DNA of 64,000 bases from Odobenus rosmarus divergens. Lineage: Eukaryota > Chordata > Mammalia > Carnivora > Odobenidae. Every line of letters begins with the position of its first letter. The first letter of the stretch is position 1. Positions 24,922 to 37,409 of the stretch are shown piece by piece. The DNA is taken from positions 502,439 through 566,438 of the forward strand of contig NW_004450563.1 in assembly GCF_000321225.1 (NCBI RefSeq). Direction: 5' to 3'. The notes below the pieces were generated by a model. It was not told the DNA's origin. It saw nothing but the letters and a program-made list of their open reading frames with translations, and made no database searches. The position numbers and the translations under genes were made by a program.

Positions 24922-26652
24922 GGTCTATGATCCATTTTGAATTGTTTTATTTTGTTTTAATATATGGTATAGGTAAAGGTCCAACTTCATTCTTTTCATG
25001 TAGATATCCAGTTTTTTCACCACCATTTGCTGAAAAGACTGTCCTGGTCATGACAACATTGTCAAAATCATTTGATGGTTTATTTCTGGACTTTCTATTA
25101 CATTCTACTAATCTACATGTTTAATTTATTCCAGTATCTCACTATTTTGATTATTGTAGCTTTGTAAGAAGTTGAAATCAGAAAGTGTAAGACCTCCAGC
25201 TTGGTTCTTCTTTTTCAAGAAAGCATTTGTTATTTGGGTTTCCAAAGGATTCCATATGAATTTTACAATGGATCTTTCTTTTTGCAAAAAAAAAAAAAAA
25301 ATCAGGGGGATTTTAAGAGGGATTGCATTGAGTCTTTAAATTGCTTTGGGTAAAATTTCAAAGAATTCATGTACAATTAGTGTATTTATTCCTCAAATAT
25401 TAGTAGAATTCACCAGTGAAGCTATCTGGTGCTTGAATTTTTTGTGTGGCAAAGTTTTTGAGTAGTATTTCTATCTCCTTACTAGTTATAGGTCTATTCA
25501 GAATTTCTATTTCTTAATTACATAGTCTTGGTATGTTGTGTGTTTTTTGGAATTTGTCCATGTAATATGGTTATCTGATTTTTGGTGCACAGTTTGTTCA
25601 TGGTATCCTCTTATAATCCTTTTCATTTTTGTATATTTGGTAATAATATCTCCTCTCTCATTTCTAACTTTAGTTATTTGAATCTTCTCTTTTTTCTTAG
25701 TCAATCTAAATTAATATTTGTCAATTTTCTGAAAGATCAAATTTTGGTTTCATTGATTTTCTCTGTTTTTTTTTTTTTCTATTTCTCTAATTTGTTTATC
25801 TCTGCTCTAATTTTTATTATCTCCTTCTTTTTGCTAGCTTTGGTTTAAGTTCATTCTTCTCTTTCTAATTCCTTAAGGTATAAAGCTAGGCTGTTGATTT
25901 GAAATCTTCTTTTTAAGCGTAAGTATTTAGAACTTAAATTTCCCCTTTAGCACTATTTTTGCTGAATCTCATATGTATTGGTATGTTGTGTTTTCATTTC
26001 CATTTATCTCAAAATATTTTCTAATTTCCATTATGATTTCTCTTTTGACCCACTGGTTGTTTAACATACACTGTTAATTTAGTTACATAACTAAATGAGT
26101 AGTTAACTAGTCACTAAATTAACTATTAGACTTCTCCATTTTGTTATTTTCTTTTTTGTATGTCATATGCTTGTTGTCTCTCATTTTCTTCTTTACTATC
26201 TTCGTTTGTATTTAGTTGTTGTGGTTTTTGTTTTTTTGGGTTTTTTGTAGTGACACATGTTGATTCCCTTCTCATTTTCTTATATGTATATTCTATAGAT
26301 ATTTTCTTTGTGGTTATTTTGAAGATTGCGTATAAGAGTCTTAAGTTATAACAATCTATTTTAAACTCACAGAAACTTAACTTTAGCTGCATCTAAAGAC
26401 ATTACTACTTTACAGTTCTGCCCCCACCATTTATATTATTGACATCACAAATTACATTTTTATGTATGACATATTCATTGACATAGATTCATAACTATTT
26501 TCCTGCTTTTGTCTTTAAATCATGTAAGAGATTCAAAAGTTAAGTTACAAACCAAAATTGTTATTATTGGTTTTTATATTTGTCTATATATTTACCTTTC
26601 CCTGAGAGTTTTGATATTTTTGTATGGCTTTGATCTAGTGTACTTTCATTTT

Positions 26653-26835
26653 TTTTTTAAAGATTTTATTTGACAGAGAGACACAGTGAGAGAGGGAACA
26701 CAAGCAGGGGGAGTGGGAGAGGGAGAAACAGGCTTCCCGCCAAGCAGGGAGCCCAATGCGGGGCTCAATCCCAGGACCCTGGGATCATGACCTGAGCCGA
26801 AGGCAGACGCTTAAGGACTGAGCCACCCAGGCACC
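26653..26835 (-). mobile_element. SINEC nested in L1
   Basis: An antisense copy. The target-site duplication tcta(g/a)t(g/a)tactttcatttt is at 26634-26652 and 26836-26854, with two mismatches. The tail is short, with a single ATTT unit. Confidence 0.94.
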
Positions 26836-28369
26836 TCTAATATACTTTCATTTTAGCTTGAAAGACTCCCTCTGGGATCTCTTGAAGGGCAGATTTTGTG
26901 GTTAGGAACTTAGTTTTTACCTAGGAATGTTTTAATTTCTCCCACATTTTTGAAGGGCAGTTATGTTAGATATAGAATTCTCAGAGGATAATTTGGGTTA
27001 TTTCCCCCAGTATTTTAAATATATCATTATACTGCCTTTTGGCTTCCATGGGTTCTGTTAAGAAACTTAGAGAAGAACACTTAGATGTGATGATCTAATT
27101 TACTATTACTTTCAAGATACTGTCTGTATTTGGCCTGTGATAGTTTGATTATAATGTGTCTTGGCGTGGGTCTCTTTGAGTTTATCATATTTAAACATGA
27201 TTGAGCTACTTGTATTTGTATATACATTTCTCTCCTCAAATTTGGGAAGCTTTTGGTAATTATTTCTCAAAGAAGCTTTCCCCCCCTTTCTTACTTTGCT
27301 TCTGGGACTCCCATAATATGTATTATGTTCCAACTGATGGCATCCCATAAATTCCTTAGGCTTAGATTACTATTCTTTGTTCTTTTTTTAATTTTTGCTC
27401 CTCCAATTTGGTAATTCCAAATTCCTTGTCTTCAAGTTTGTTCATTCATTCTTCTGGATGTTCCAGTCTTCTATTTAACATATTTCAGACAATTGTTTTA
27501 AAGTCTTTGTTTAATAAGCCTAAAAAATGTTTCTTCAAGGATAGTTTCTAGAGTTTTATTTTATTCCTATGCTTGGGCCACATTTTCCTGTTTCTTTGTA
27601 TGCCTTGTGATCTTTAATTTAAAACTGGATATTTGCAAAAACAGCCAATTCTCCCAGTCTTTGCAGACTGGGTCATTGCAGGGGAAGGCCTTCACTACTC
27701 TGCCCTGCATGAAGTATAAGGTCTTCTCTGGCTTTTTCTGGGCATATGTCTTTCCTCGGCCCACCTCTATTTTCTCACTTCCACCATCTGTATACATGTG
27801 TGCTTTTAAATAACTTAATTTCCCTAAGAATCTTAACCCTGGTTTGTCCTGGGGCCTTTGCTGTTTTGTTGTATTACTCATTGAGAAATCTCTTGTTCCA
27901 GGTATCTGTGGGGTTTTGCCCCTGCAGTTTTAATGAACTATGTTTTATATTTTTAGCCATTTGAGCTCTGATTTATTTTTTATATAGACCAATCTCTTTG
28001 GCAGTCTACAGACAGGTTAGAACAATACAAATTCATCTCACTCTGCTCTCTCCAGTTTGCAGAAGACAACTGAAGTTGGGTCACTGAATCCCCCAAAATG
28101 GACCATGCCACCCTGGTGAGGAGATGGAAAAATGTTAATAAAACACTACAAATTTTCCTAGTATTTCTTCATTGGACATTCACTTGATTGCATTAGGTTT
28201 TTGACTGATTTCCAGAGTTCCTATGAAATTATTTTAGTCAGCTTCTAATTGTTTATTTAATGTTTCCACTGGGGAATGAAGGTCTGTAACTTCCTAGACT
28301 GCCATCTATCTGGCATCACTCCTCTGCCATCACTCTGTAAGTACCATCATTGCTAATCTCATTTAATTT

Positions 28370-28520
28370 TCTTCCATAGTGTCTAAAGCATACCTCTATA
28401 TTAGACACTATTTACAGTACCCTGTACTTGAGTATTTTCTTGTCTATATCTGCCACTTGATTGCAAAATACATGACTCTATATTCCCAGTGTCTTCCCTG
28501 TGATAGCAAATATTAGGATT
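28370..28520 (+). repeat. L2-like 3' fragment
   Basis: A weak match to the L2 3' region ('cttgattgcaaaatacatga', 'attcccagtgtcttccctgt'). Confidence 0.33.
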
Positions 28521-28554
28521 TCTAAAAGAATTTGTAAGATGAAAGAGCCTATAT

Positions 28555-29072
28555 TTATCAGTAGAGTAGCCACCAGACCAATGTGGTTACTGAACAGTTG
28601 TAATATGGTCAGTGCAACTGAGGAATTGACTGTTTAATATTATTTAATTATAATTAATTAAGATTTAAATACCAATTTTTAGTTCTTTTTGTAAAATTTT
28701 AAGTATGTTGGAACAACTTGTGTATGTGAATCTTTTTTTACTATAAATCTTACAAACTCTAAATTCATATCAAGTTTTCTGATGAAAATCTATCATATTT
28801 GTTGTGTTTAAGTGTAAAATAGACACAAATGTTGAGGAATTTTAGAGAAAAACAATGTAAAATATTAAAATACATATATAAACATGATTTTTTGTATGTA
28901 ATACATATCTAATGATATTGAACACTACTTCAAAAACTAATGATGGACTATATGCTAGGTAACTGAACATAATAAAAAAAATTCACATTTGCTGTTTGCT
29001 TTTTCAAAGCACCTATTAGAAAATTTTAAATTAGATCTGAAATTCACATTATATTTCTATTGAATATCACTG
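28555..29072. mobile_element. Non-autonomous hAT-like DNA transposon (MER3-like)
   Basis: The left end, 'cagtagagtagccaccagac' then 'caatgtggttactgaac', and the right end, 'attagaaaattttaaattag' then 'tatttctattgaatatcact', match the two ends of an old mammalian hAT element. The right end reads back as 'agtgatattcaatagaaata'. The interior is AT-rich with no transposase frame. The family name is from memory. Confidence 0.6.
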
Positions 29073-29139
29073 ATCTAGACTTTCATCAAAATCCCAGATC
29101 TAGCACTTCTCTTTTATGAAACTGTATCAGTATGTTGCA

Positions 29140-29299
29140 TTTTTTAAAGATTTACTTATTTATTTGAGAGAGGGAAGTGGGGGAGAGAGGGAGTGGGAGA
29201 ATCTCAAGCAGATTCCCCAACTTGGGGTTCAACCTCAGGACCCTGAGATCATGACCTGAGTAGAAATCAAGAGTTGGATGCTTAACCAACTGAGCCACC
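29140..29299 (-). mobile_element. SINEC, older variant
   Basis: A shortened antisense copy ('gagatcatgacctgagtaga' to 'accaactgagccacc') that lacks the last bases of the head complement. Confidence 0.88.
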
Positions 29300-30573
29300 A
29301 TGTTTAATATGTATTTAATTCCTTGCTGATTTCTGACTTAGTGGCTCAGAATATGAAATCAATAAGCTTTTTAAAGCAAGAAGCTAATTTGCCAAACATG
29401 TAGGAAAAAGGAGAATGCATATATAATCAACATGTAGACCATTTTCTAGGGAAAACAATTCCAAAAACTTTTTCTCCTAATTGTGGTAATAATCATATGT
29501 TTAAGATTTAAACTAATAGTGATTAAGAAAAAAGCTGAGTTAAGCATAGGCCAAATTTTTCCATGTACTTAATCATGTATTAAAATTTCTTTTGCAATCA
29601 CACTGCTGATCAATTGTTCACTAATATGGAAGATTTTTCTCCTTTATATCAAATTGTTAATGACCCCTTATCTCAAAGATACATTTAAAACTTTATAAAA
29701 GAATTATTCAAGCAATTCTAATTCTGATTTTTCTTATGTATGTTTGTATGTGTATGCATATACATATTTGTGGGTCACTTTTTCTCCATGGGATCTTTGA
29801 TTTAGGTTTTATGTAAAAAATTGCTTTGAATATTCCCTTAGTAGTTCATTTTGCACAATGTAAAGAAAGTAATCAAAAGAGGTTTTAAAGTGTAGCTTGA
29901 AATATTCAACTTTTCTGAGTTGGTGGAAACCATTGATATTTAGCCTCTTTTCAGTTAGATACTGGTGTTTAGAAAGGATCACTGTGACTTTCCAAGATGT
30001 TTTCTTTCTCACTATATACCCTATTTGATATAAGATTCCTCACACTTATTTAGTCAAGAGTGAGAAATAAACCTTATATTATACATGACATGCTGGATGT
30101 GCACACAAACATGATCACACACTTTCAACCAAGTTAGAATTTCTGAAAATATATAAATTGTCAAATACACAGCTTTCCAAAGGTAACAGACCAAAAAATA
30201 GAATACCTGATTTAGGTAAAGAGCAAGTTATAAAAAGAGCACAAGATTAAAATAATGAGCTGTTGGTACTAAGGATTTCCATTACTTATCATTCACTATC
30301 TGTGTTATTTTGTATTTAATTAATTGAATGTGAACTTGATTTTGTTCTTCCAGACAAAATTAACTGCTAAATATAATAAATTTATCTGTAATAAGATGGG
30401 TATAAAACTTTATAAAATAGCAACTAAAGTCAGCATATGATTAACTGTTACACAAATCAAATTTGTTACTTCAGCTAGAAATTATTTTATGCAATACTTT
30501 CTTAATGAAGGGATCCATGCCTTAAATTTCATTCTCAGATAAGTATCTTAACTTGTTAAGTACCAGCACTTTT
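29300..30573. other. AT-rich intergenic DNA, no gene seen
   Basis: No gene, RNA gene or certain repeat was seen. Confidence 0.5.
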
Positions 30574-30588
30574 AATAGCACTGGTTTA

Positions 30589-30783
30589 TTTATTTTTTTA
30601 AAGATTTTATTTATTTGAGAGAGAGAATGAGAGAGAGAGAGTACATGAGAGGGGGGAAGGTCAGAGGGAGAAGCAGACTCCCTGCTGAGCAGGGAGCCCG
30701 ATGCGGGACTCGATCCCGGGACTCCAGGATCATGACCTGAGCCGAAGGCAGTCGCTTAACCAACTGAGCCACCCAGGCGCCCC
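30589..30783 (-). mobile_element. SINEC, young copy
   Basis: An antisense copy. A perfect 15-bp target-site duplication, aatagcactggttta, is at 30574-30588 and 30784-30798. It shares its body variant (gtacatgagaggggggaagg) with the copies at 24.74 and 55.81 kb, suggesting one subfamily. Confidence 0.96.
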
Positions 30784-30798
30784 AATAGCACTGGTTTA

Positions 30799-32121
30799 GA
30801 GTAAGACATCCTATTGGAGACCTTCAGTATTATGCAGCTACAACTTCTGAGGGCTCAAAGATCTAGTAAATGACTAAAATCTATGCAGAGAAATAAAATG
30901 AAGTTTCCATTGGTATGGTGGGACCTCCCAAATTCCTTACCAAATGAATTGGAGGTCAGTCAATATTTCTTCTATGTTTTTTTTTAAAGAACAACAAAAC
31001 TATTTAAACCAAATTTAAACTAAGCCAAAAAGGTCTTTCCTTTGGTGCCAATATTCTTTAAAAGGAAATGAAATCTTATTTCTAGGTATTCTTAGCATTT
31101 TCTGTTATTTCTCTTTTCCATATACTCTTTTGCAGGAAGTGTTAGTTTGAAAAATAAAACTTCAAATAGCAAGATGGGAGAATAAAGATATTTTTAAAGC
31201 ACTTAGAAAATTGCTAAATGTATGTAATTTAATTTTTAGGAGCAGCAAGGTAGAAAATGGGCCTTATAAAGTGTCATTATGGAAATGTTACATTCTGATT
31301 AGTTAACAGCTCTGATACTATTCTAGATTAGAACAAATTTAGGCAATTGAACCTTTTTGTATTATCAGAAAATTTTGCTAGGTTTACTAAGAGAAACTTT
31401 ACTAAGCTTTCTCAGGGATTTTTTTTTTCTCAAGGGACTTAAAAGTCATTTCTTTATATTATTTATTTTCTTCACTGTGTAGCATGTACAGCCTTAACTA
31501 ACACTGACAACGACCATTTCTGTTACCGTTCTCATCCCTCAGTGACTTTCTTTCCCCATATGTATTGACTCTACCCTGATTCTTAACCTCTCGTTTGGTT
31601 TGCAGTTTACTGTACCTGGCTCATCAGGCACATTACAAATTTCTCTCCCTCATCTTTTACTTGGTAAGCAATAAAAATTAAGTTACAGGTGAGAAAATAC
31701 ATATGAAAGTGTTATACAAAATGTAAGAGGAAGGCAAAATACCCTTGATGATAGTGTTATTATAATGTTTAGTAAGATTCTAATTTTGAAAAAAAAAGAT
31801 TTTACAAGGGTTGATAACAGAGATTTAAGACTACTTTTTGTTGTTGTTCTTGTTTTGCTTAAGTCTGTGAGGGTTTATAGCTTTTATATTTCTGGGAAGT
31901 TAGGATCAATCCTCTAAATTATCTTAATTCAGTATAGTGGGGAGAGAAAATCAGATCTCTTTTCTACCTTAGAGACTCTTCAAAAGTTAGTAGTTTCATT
32001 TCTCATAAATGGTATTTTCCTTTCTTTTAAGTTATGCAAATTTCTTGATTTCTACTACCAAATGGCTTATTTTGAAGTATTTTATAACTGGAAAATTTTT
32101 AGGTATTTTAAAAGAATGTTT
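30799..32121. other. Intergenic DNA, no gene seen
   Basis: No coding frame of note. 31480-31670 is slightly less AT-rich and appears single-copy. No repeat was recognised. Confidence 0.45.
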
Positions 32122-32136
32122 AAAATGTATGACCAA

Positions 32137-32337
32137 GGGGCGCCTGGGTGGTTCAGTCGCTAAGCATCTGCCTTCCGCTCAGGTCATGATCCCGGAGTCC
32201 TGGGATCGAGCCCCGCATCACGCTCCCTGCTCGGCGGGAAGCCTGCTTCTCCCTCTTCCACTCCCCCTGCTTATATTCCCTCTCTTGCTGTCTCTCTCTC
32301 TCGGTAAAATAAATAAATAAAATCTTTAAAAAAAAAT
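32137..32337 (+). mobile_element. SINEC, young copy
   Basis: A sense copy. A perfect 15-bp target-site duplication, aaaatgtatgaccaa, is at 32122-32136 and 32338-32352. Confidence 0.96.
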
Positions 32338-32352
32338 AAAATGTATGACCAA

Positions 32353-33811
32353 ATCACATCATGCCAGATCATAGAAAAAGCCACTGATTCTTTTGCTTTT
32401 GCTTTTATGAATATCAAGGTTAGAAAGGCTCTTAGGTAGATTAGTACTATTTATAATACCCACATCAACTTCCTTCTAAGTGAAGCACCAACAAAATGTG
32501 GACAATAATAATAACACCTTCTTCATAGGATGACAAAAAGTGAAAAAAATGATATATGTAAAGCAAATATATGCCCATTACCTATTTCTTGGCAATTTTT
32601 CAATCTCTGGACTGTCTACAATTAAACTACAGATGGAAAGAATAAGATAGTCTTTAATTATAAAGACAGTTATGCTCATACTTGAGTTTATTAGTCCTTC
32701 ATCCTTTACACCAAGTGAATTTTATCTTTGTTCTTTGGTATTCAACATATTCAAAAAACAACAAATGAGAGACTTTTTTCATTTTCTTTGAAATAGTGCC
32801 AAGATTCTATCATCTCAGTCTCTGCTCACTGCAGAGAGTTTGCTGTCACTGTTTATGTCATGTTAAATAAGTGTCACTGTAGCACAGAAAAGCATCAGCC
32901 TTTCCTGGCCAAAATAACCAAGTGGTGTGCCAAACTGAAAAGAGGCGACTCTGCATGACTTCCTACAGGACACTTACTGAAGGTGTTTAGGCACGCCATC
33001 TGTGAGCTGAGAGAAAATGTAGATTTTTGTCAATATACTCTGTTCTCTTATAATATTGATTTTAGAAACCAAAAGATTTGGACAGTAAAGTGACAAAATT
33101 TTTAATGTAATGCATTTTGGTCAAAGTCAAAGCACAGTGAATTGACATCATTGACATACAATCTTCAAAAATGAACATATTTCAGTCAGAAAATTGAATA
33201 ATCTTTCTCTAAATAAGTCATTTCCAGGAATCAGAATATCTGTCACATTTTAATAACAGGTGGGATATTCCTTTTGTAATTATTGATTCCTTTTTAAACT
33301 GAGTTATTGATTTTAAGATTCCATCTTGTATTTAAATAAAAACCTTTAGGAAGACATGTCTTTCCTTTTGGCTGATCCTTAGTAAACATTATGAGTCTCA
33401 TGCTTTACTAAGTATATTATTGCCTTTGATTTTACTTGAATAAGACATGGGTTTCATTGTGTTAGCTTACAATTGCATTGTGCTTAGAAGTTATTTCATG
33501 CCAAGTCTTAAAGATTTTGAGTTACTATAGTGTACAATAGTGATCTCCCACAGGCCCATTCTGCTCATCTGAGGTCTTCCTGTCTAAACACAAAATGCAA
33601 CATATATCCTGCAATTCCATATTGTGAGCTAACAACTTCCTCTAGGAACTGCCATTACAGCAAACAGTACTACCTACTGGTTTACGTGATTAGGGAAAAA
33701 GACTTATTTTATGTCTCTTTACATAAAATGTTCATTTGAGTAGCACATACAAATTGCTAATGAATGACTGTGTGCAGATATATTGAGAATAATGTTTAAC
33801 TATCTGTTAGT
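32353..33811. other. Intergenic DNA, no gene seen
   Basis: No gene or repeat was recognised. 32815-33010 is somewhat less AT-rich than its surroundings. Confidence 0.45.
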
Positions 33812-33846
33812 AGAAAAGAAGGAGTGGTATATATATATATGTGTAT

Positions 33847-33877
<31 letters not shown>

Positions 33878-34465
33878 ATGGAATATTATGCAGCCATCAA
33901 AAGGAATGAAATCTTGCCATTTGCAACGATGTGGATGGAACTGGAGGGTATTATGCTAAGCAAAATAAGTCAATCAGAGAAAGACATGTATCATATGATC
34001 TCACTGATATGAGGAATTCTTAATCTCAGGAAGCAAACTAAGGGTTGCTGGGGTGTTGGGGGGTGGGAGGGATAGGGTGGCTGGGTGATGGACATTGGGG
34101 AGGGTATGTGCTATGGTGAGCACTGTGAATTGTGTAGGACTGTTGAATCACAGACCTGTACCTCTGAAACAAATAAAGCAATATATCTAAAAAAAAAAAA
34201 AGAAGAAGAAGAAGATAGCAGGAAGGGAAGAATGAAGGGGGGGGAAATTGGAGGGGGAGATGAACCATGAGAGACTATGGACTCTGAGAAACAAACTGAG
34301 GGTTCTAGAGGGGAAGGGGGTGGGGGATGGGTTAGCCTGGTGATGGGTATTAAAGAGGGCCCATACTGAATGGAGCACTGGGTGTTACATGAAATGAATC
34401 ATAGAACACTACATCAAAAACTAATGATGTAATGCATGGTGATTAACATAACATAAAAAAAATAA
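33812..34465 (+). mobile_element. 5'-truncated young L1 3' end
   Basis: The ORF2 C-terminal frame is intact from the truncation to its normal end (MEYYAAIKRNEILPFATMW at 33878-33934, ending MISLI then TGA at 34010-34012). The 3'UTR follows, with a GAA-rich stretch near 34200-34215, and the element ends in an A-rich tail. An expanded TA/CA repeat sits at its 5' edge. It is far better preserved than the copies at 11 or 23 kb. Confidence 0.93.
33829..33874 (+). repeat. (TA)n(CA)n microsatellite inside L1
   Basis: Other L1 copies have a short TATATATA at this point of ORF2. Here it has grown into (TA)n followed by about 14 CA units. Confidence 0.9.
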
Positions 34466-34576
34466 TTTCAATAAACTGATATTTATATTACACTGATTCT
34501 ATTGATTACTGGAAAAGAATGTGGGATGCCTTTTTTTCTTTTTGTTTTTTTTTTTAAGAGCTGCTACCTTTTCTTC

Positions 34577-34764
34577 TTTTTTTATAATTTTATTTATTTA
34601 TTTGAGAGACAGAGAGAGAGGGTGCAGGAGCAGGGGGAGGGGCAGAGGGAGAAGCAGACTCCCTGCTGAGTGCAGAGCTCCATACAGGTGTTGATACCAG
34701 TACCCCAAGATCATGACCTGAATGGAAGTCAGACGCTTAATCAACTGAGCGTCCTAGGTGCACC
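34577..34764 (-). mobile_element. SINEC, older variant
   Basis: An antisense copy with 'aggagcagggggaggggcag' and a degraded head ('gagcgtcctaggtgcacc'). Confidence 0.9.
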
Positions 34765-34963
34765 AAGATGCTTTTCTTTTCTTTTAGAAAATTGGAGGAT
34801 CAATTTGTATTCACACCACCGTACAGAAACAAAATGTTTTATAAATTTATTCTGGCTCTTTTCTAGTTATGATGATATCCCTTGCTGAGGTCTGTAACTT
34901 TATTATTCAGTTTTGTAAGTTGCTTGATACAGAATCTAAAGAACTATTTTGTGTGCATGTGTG

Positions 34964-35170
34964 TTTTTTTAAAATTTTTTTATTGTTATGTTAATCACCA
35001 TACATTACATCATTAGTTTTTGATGTAGTGTTCCATGATTCATTGTTTGTGCATAACACCCAGTACTCCACGCAGAATGTGCCCTCTTTAATACCCATCA
35101 CCAGGCTAACCCATCCCCCTCTCCCCTCTAGAACCCTCAGTTTGTTTTTCAGAGTCCATTGTCTCTCATG
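34964..35170 (-). mobile_element. 5'-truncated young L1 3'UTR end
   Basis: The antisense terminal 200 bases of the young L1 3'UTR, starting at a T/A-rich tail and ending at 'ccattgtctctcatg'. A near-perfect 14-bp direct repeat taaagaac(t/a)atttt lies at 34937-34950 and 35171-35184. Thirteen extra bases (34951-34963) separate it from the tail. Confidence 0.92.
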
Positions 35171-35184
35171 TAAAGAACAATTTT

Positions 35185-36339
35185 TTTAATTCAATGGCGA
35201 TGATATTGTAAAATTAAGGATGTACACAAACTGTTGGTCACCTGGAACAGTAAGAATGTTAAAAATGATGAAAAATGCCAGGTTGGGATTGTGCTAAGCC
35301 AGTTCATTTAGGTTTAGCTTGGGTAGTAAGCAGAACTAGAGCATCTAAAGCATAAACTTCCCCTTTGACCACTTCCATAATATTAAAACAGACTGAATGA
35401 CACCACCGAGTAATAAACCAAATAAAATGTACTGAGTAGTTAAAGTTTAAAACAGACACCATTATGAAAGGCTGAAATATACACATTAAGTTATTTTTAC
35501 TGGGTTAAGTATGGAAATAGTTCTGAAATACACTATGTATAATGCATACAATTATGTCCTATTTCGAGATAATCTTTATTTTTTTTAAAACTTCATGTCT
35601 TAAATCTAAAAAATCGAGCATCAAGTTATAATTTTTTTAAGAACTCAGTAAGAGTTCTTATTTCTGAAATCTTTTCATTGAGTAAATATCCAAAAAAACC
35701 ACTTTAAAATGGTATCTAAAAATTCTTTGAGTGTGGTTACATAAAGTTATGACAACTATTTATCCAGGAAATTAATAGGTTTTCAGCCTTAGATCTTATG
35801 AAGAAATTATATTTATTAATCTTTCTTTTTAATAATAAGGAAACTATTGTTCATAGAACAGTGAGTCAATCTCAATTCTAGCTATTACACGAGTTTGTAT
35901 TCTATCAACATTTTCAAATATCATCCTGTTTATCCACTTGTAAACCTCATTAACAACTGATCAAAATATGCTGAATGAATTGGATTCAATCATTGTTCAA
36001 TATACATATATCAATGTGTTTAAATACATACCAATTACATATATTATATATTATTTACATATATACACACTTTAGCTATTGAATTTATTAAATATTGAAT
36101 TATTAAATATCGAATATTATATTGAATATTAAACACTGAATTGGTTAGTATAATATTAACATTAATAGTAGTAGTGATATTGTTAATAATAATAAATACT
36201 GAGGCTGAAGTTCAGAAAATTATAAATGGCAGCCTTTAATCTAAAGAGTTGGCCTAATCTGAGTGATGCATTTAACCACTCTGGACATATTTAACTATTA
36301 ATTGTTGAAATTGGACTAAATGTCTAAACTGTTTTGTGG
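35185..36339. other. AT-rich intergenic DNA
   Basis: No gene was seen. 36075-36150 contains imperfect ATTGAATATTAAA-type units. Nothing else was recognised. Confidence 0.5.
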
Positions 36340-36560
36340 CTTGGAGTTTGTATTGGTCTCTCTCCAGTGTTTGATTACCTGAATTCCAGTCTTGACTCTA
36401 CCAATATCATATGAGTAACTTTTGTCAAGTTACTTGATTCACTTGTCAAAAGGAGATAATAATAGTAATTCTCACATAGGGTTTTTGTGGGGATTGACTG
36501 TGTAGCACTTACTACAGTGCCTGGCATAATGAGAAGCACTCAATGTTAGGTATTTTTGAA
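36340..36560 (+). repeat. MIR SINE
   Basis: A clear MIR in sense: 'aattccagtcttgactctac', 'gtcaagttacttgattcact', 'gagataataatagtaattct' and 'cagtgcctggcataatgaga' occur in consensus order. Confidence 0.82.
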
Positions 36561-36829
36561 TTTGCTGTTAACAAGTTTAATTCTGAATAATTTAATGCCT
36601 ATCAACTACCATCAATAGCATTTATTCTGGACTCTGTTTATTCCTATACCTCTCAATGGTATTTAGTTGCCTACTTTTCTTACATACCTTTAAATAAATT
36701 ATTCTACATCCTCCAGTGTCTTGTTGCCTAGACTTGTATTTGCTATTTGATCCACATACTGATTTGTTTTTTTAAGAATGAAGACTAGACTTTGACCCAT
36801 GGGCTCTCACTGGCTCACACTTTAGTTGA

Positions 36830-37100
36830 AGATACTTTTTATGCTGTCATTCATATGAAAATATAGGAAAGGCAAAGTTATAATAACAGAACCTAGGTTT
36901 GTGATTGTTAGAGCTAGGGATGGGGATAGGGGCAGCTTGTGACAAATACATGAGAGAATTTTTAGAGGGTGATAGGAAGTTGTATATCATGACTGTAGTT
37001 GTATTTATATGATCTCATCTCATTTTCAGTCTTTAATTTGCACATTTAAAATAGTTGAATATTGTTGTATGCAAGTAATATCTCAATGGACTGGTTTTTA
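36830..37100 (+). mobile_element. Old L1 3'UTR fragment
   Basis: A diverged sense 3' end of an old L1 ('agctagggatggggatag', 'tatatcatgactgtagttgt', 'tgcaagtaatatctcaatgg'). Confidence 0.5.
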
Positions 37101-37181
37101 GAAACTGAAATATCACCTGAGAGGTAGAGCAAAGGAGAGCACAAATATTTTCTTTTTTAGTTAATGGTAATGCATTTATTT

Positions 37182-37394
37182 ATTTGTTTGTTTATTTTAT
37201 TTTTAGAGAGAGAGAGAGAGAGCAAGTGTGACCCAAGGAGGAAGGGCAGGGGGGGAAGGGCAGAGGGAGAGGGAGAGAAAGAATCTTAAGCAGGATACAC
37301 ACTCAGTGTGGAGCGCAATGCAGGGCTCAATCTCAGGACCCTGAGACCAGAGCTGAAATCAAGAGTTGGATGCTTAACTGACTGAACCACCCAG
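37182..37394 (-). mobile_element. SINEC, older variant
   Basis: An antisense copy containing 'cactcagtgtggagcgcaat' and 'gatgcttaactgactgaac'. Direct repeats aatgcattt/aatgcatt followed by attta lie on either side. Confidence 0.9.
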
Positions 37395-37409
37395 CAATGC
37401 ATTATTTAT

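Larger units (their letters stand above)
23395..28330 (-). mobile_element. Long ancient L1 with 5'UTR-type region
   Basis: A nearly continuous antisense L1. The 3'UTR is at 23395-23700 ('ggtaaaatatacatagcata', 'cccctggcaaccaccactct'). ORF2 runs backward from about 23700 to 26065 ('tttgacccactggttgttta'). After a gap in similarity that removes the rest of ORF2 and ORF1, 26240-28330 matches the 5'UTR-type region of old L1s ('ataatgtgtcttggcgtggg', 'tctgggactcccataatatg'). Three SINEs were later inserted. All reading frames are destroyed. The retained 5' region makes this the longest L1 in the window. Confidence 0.82.
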
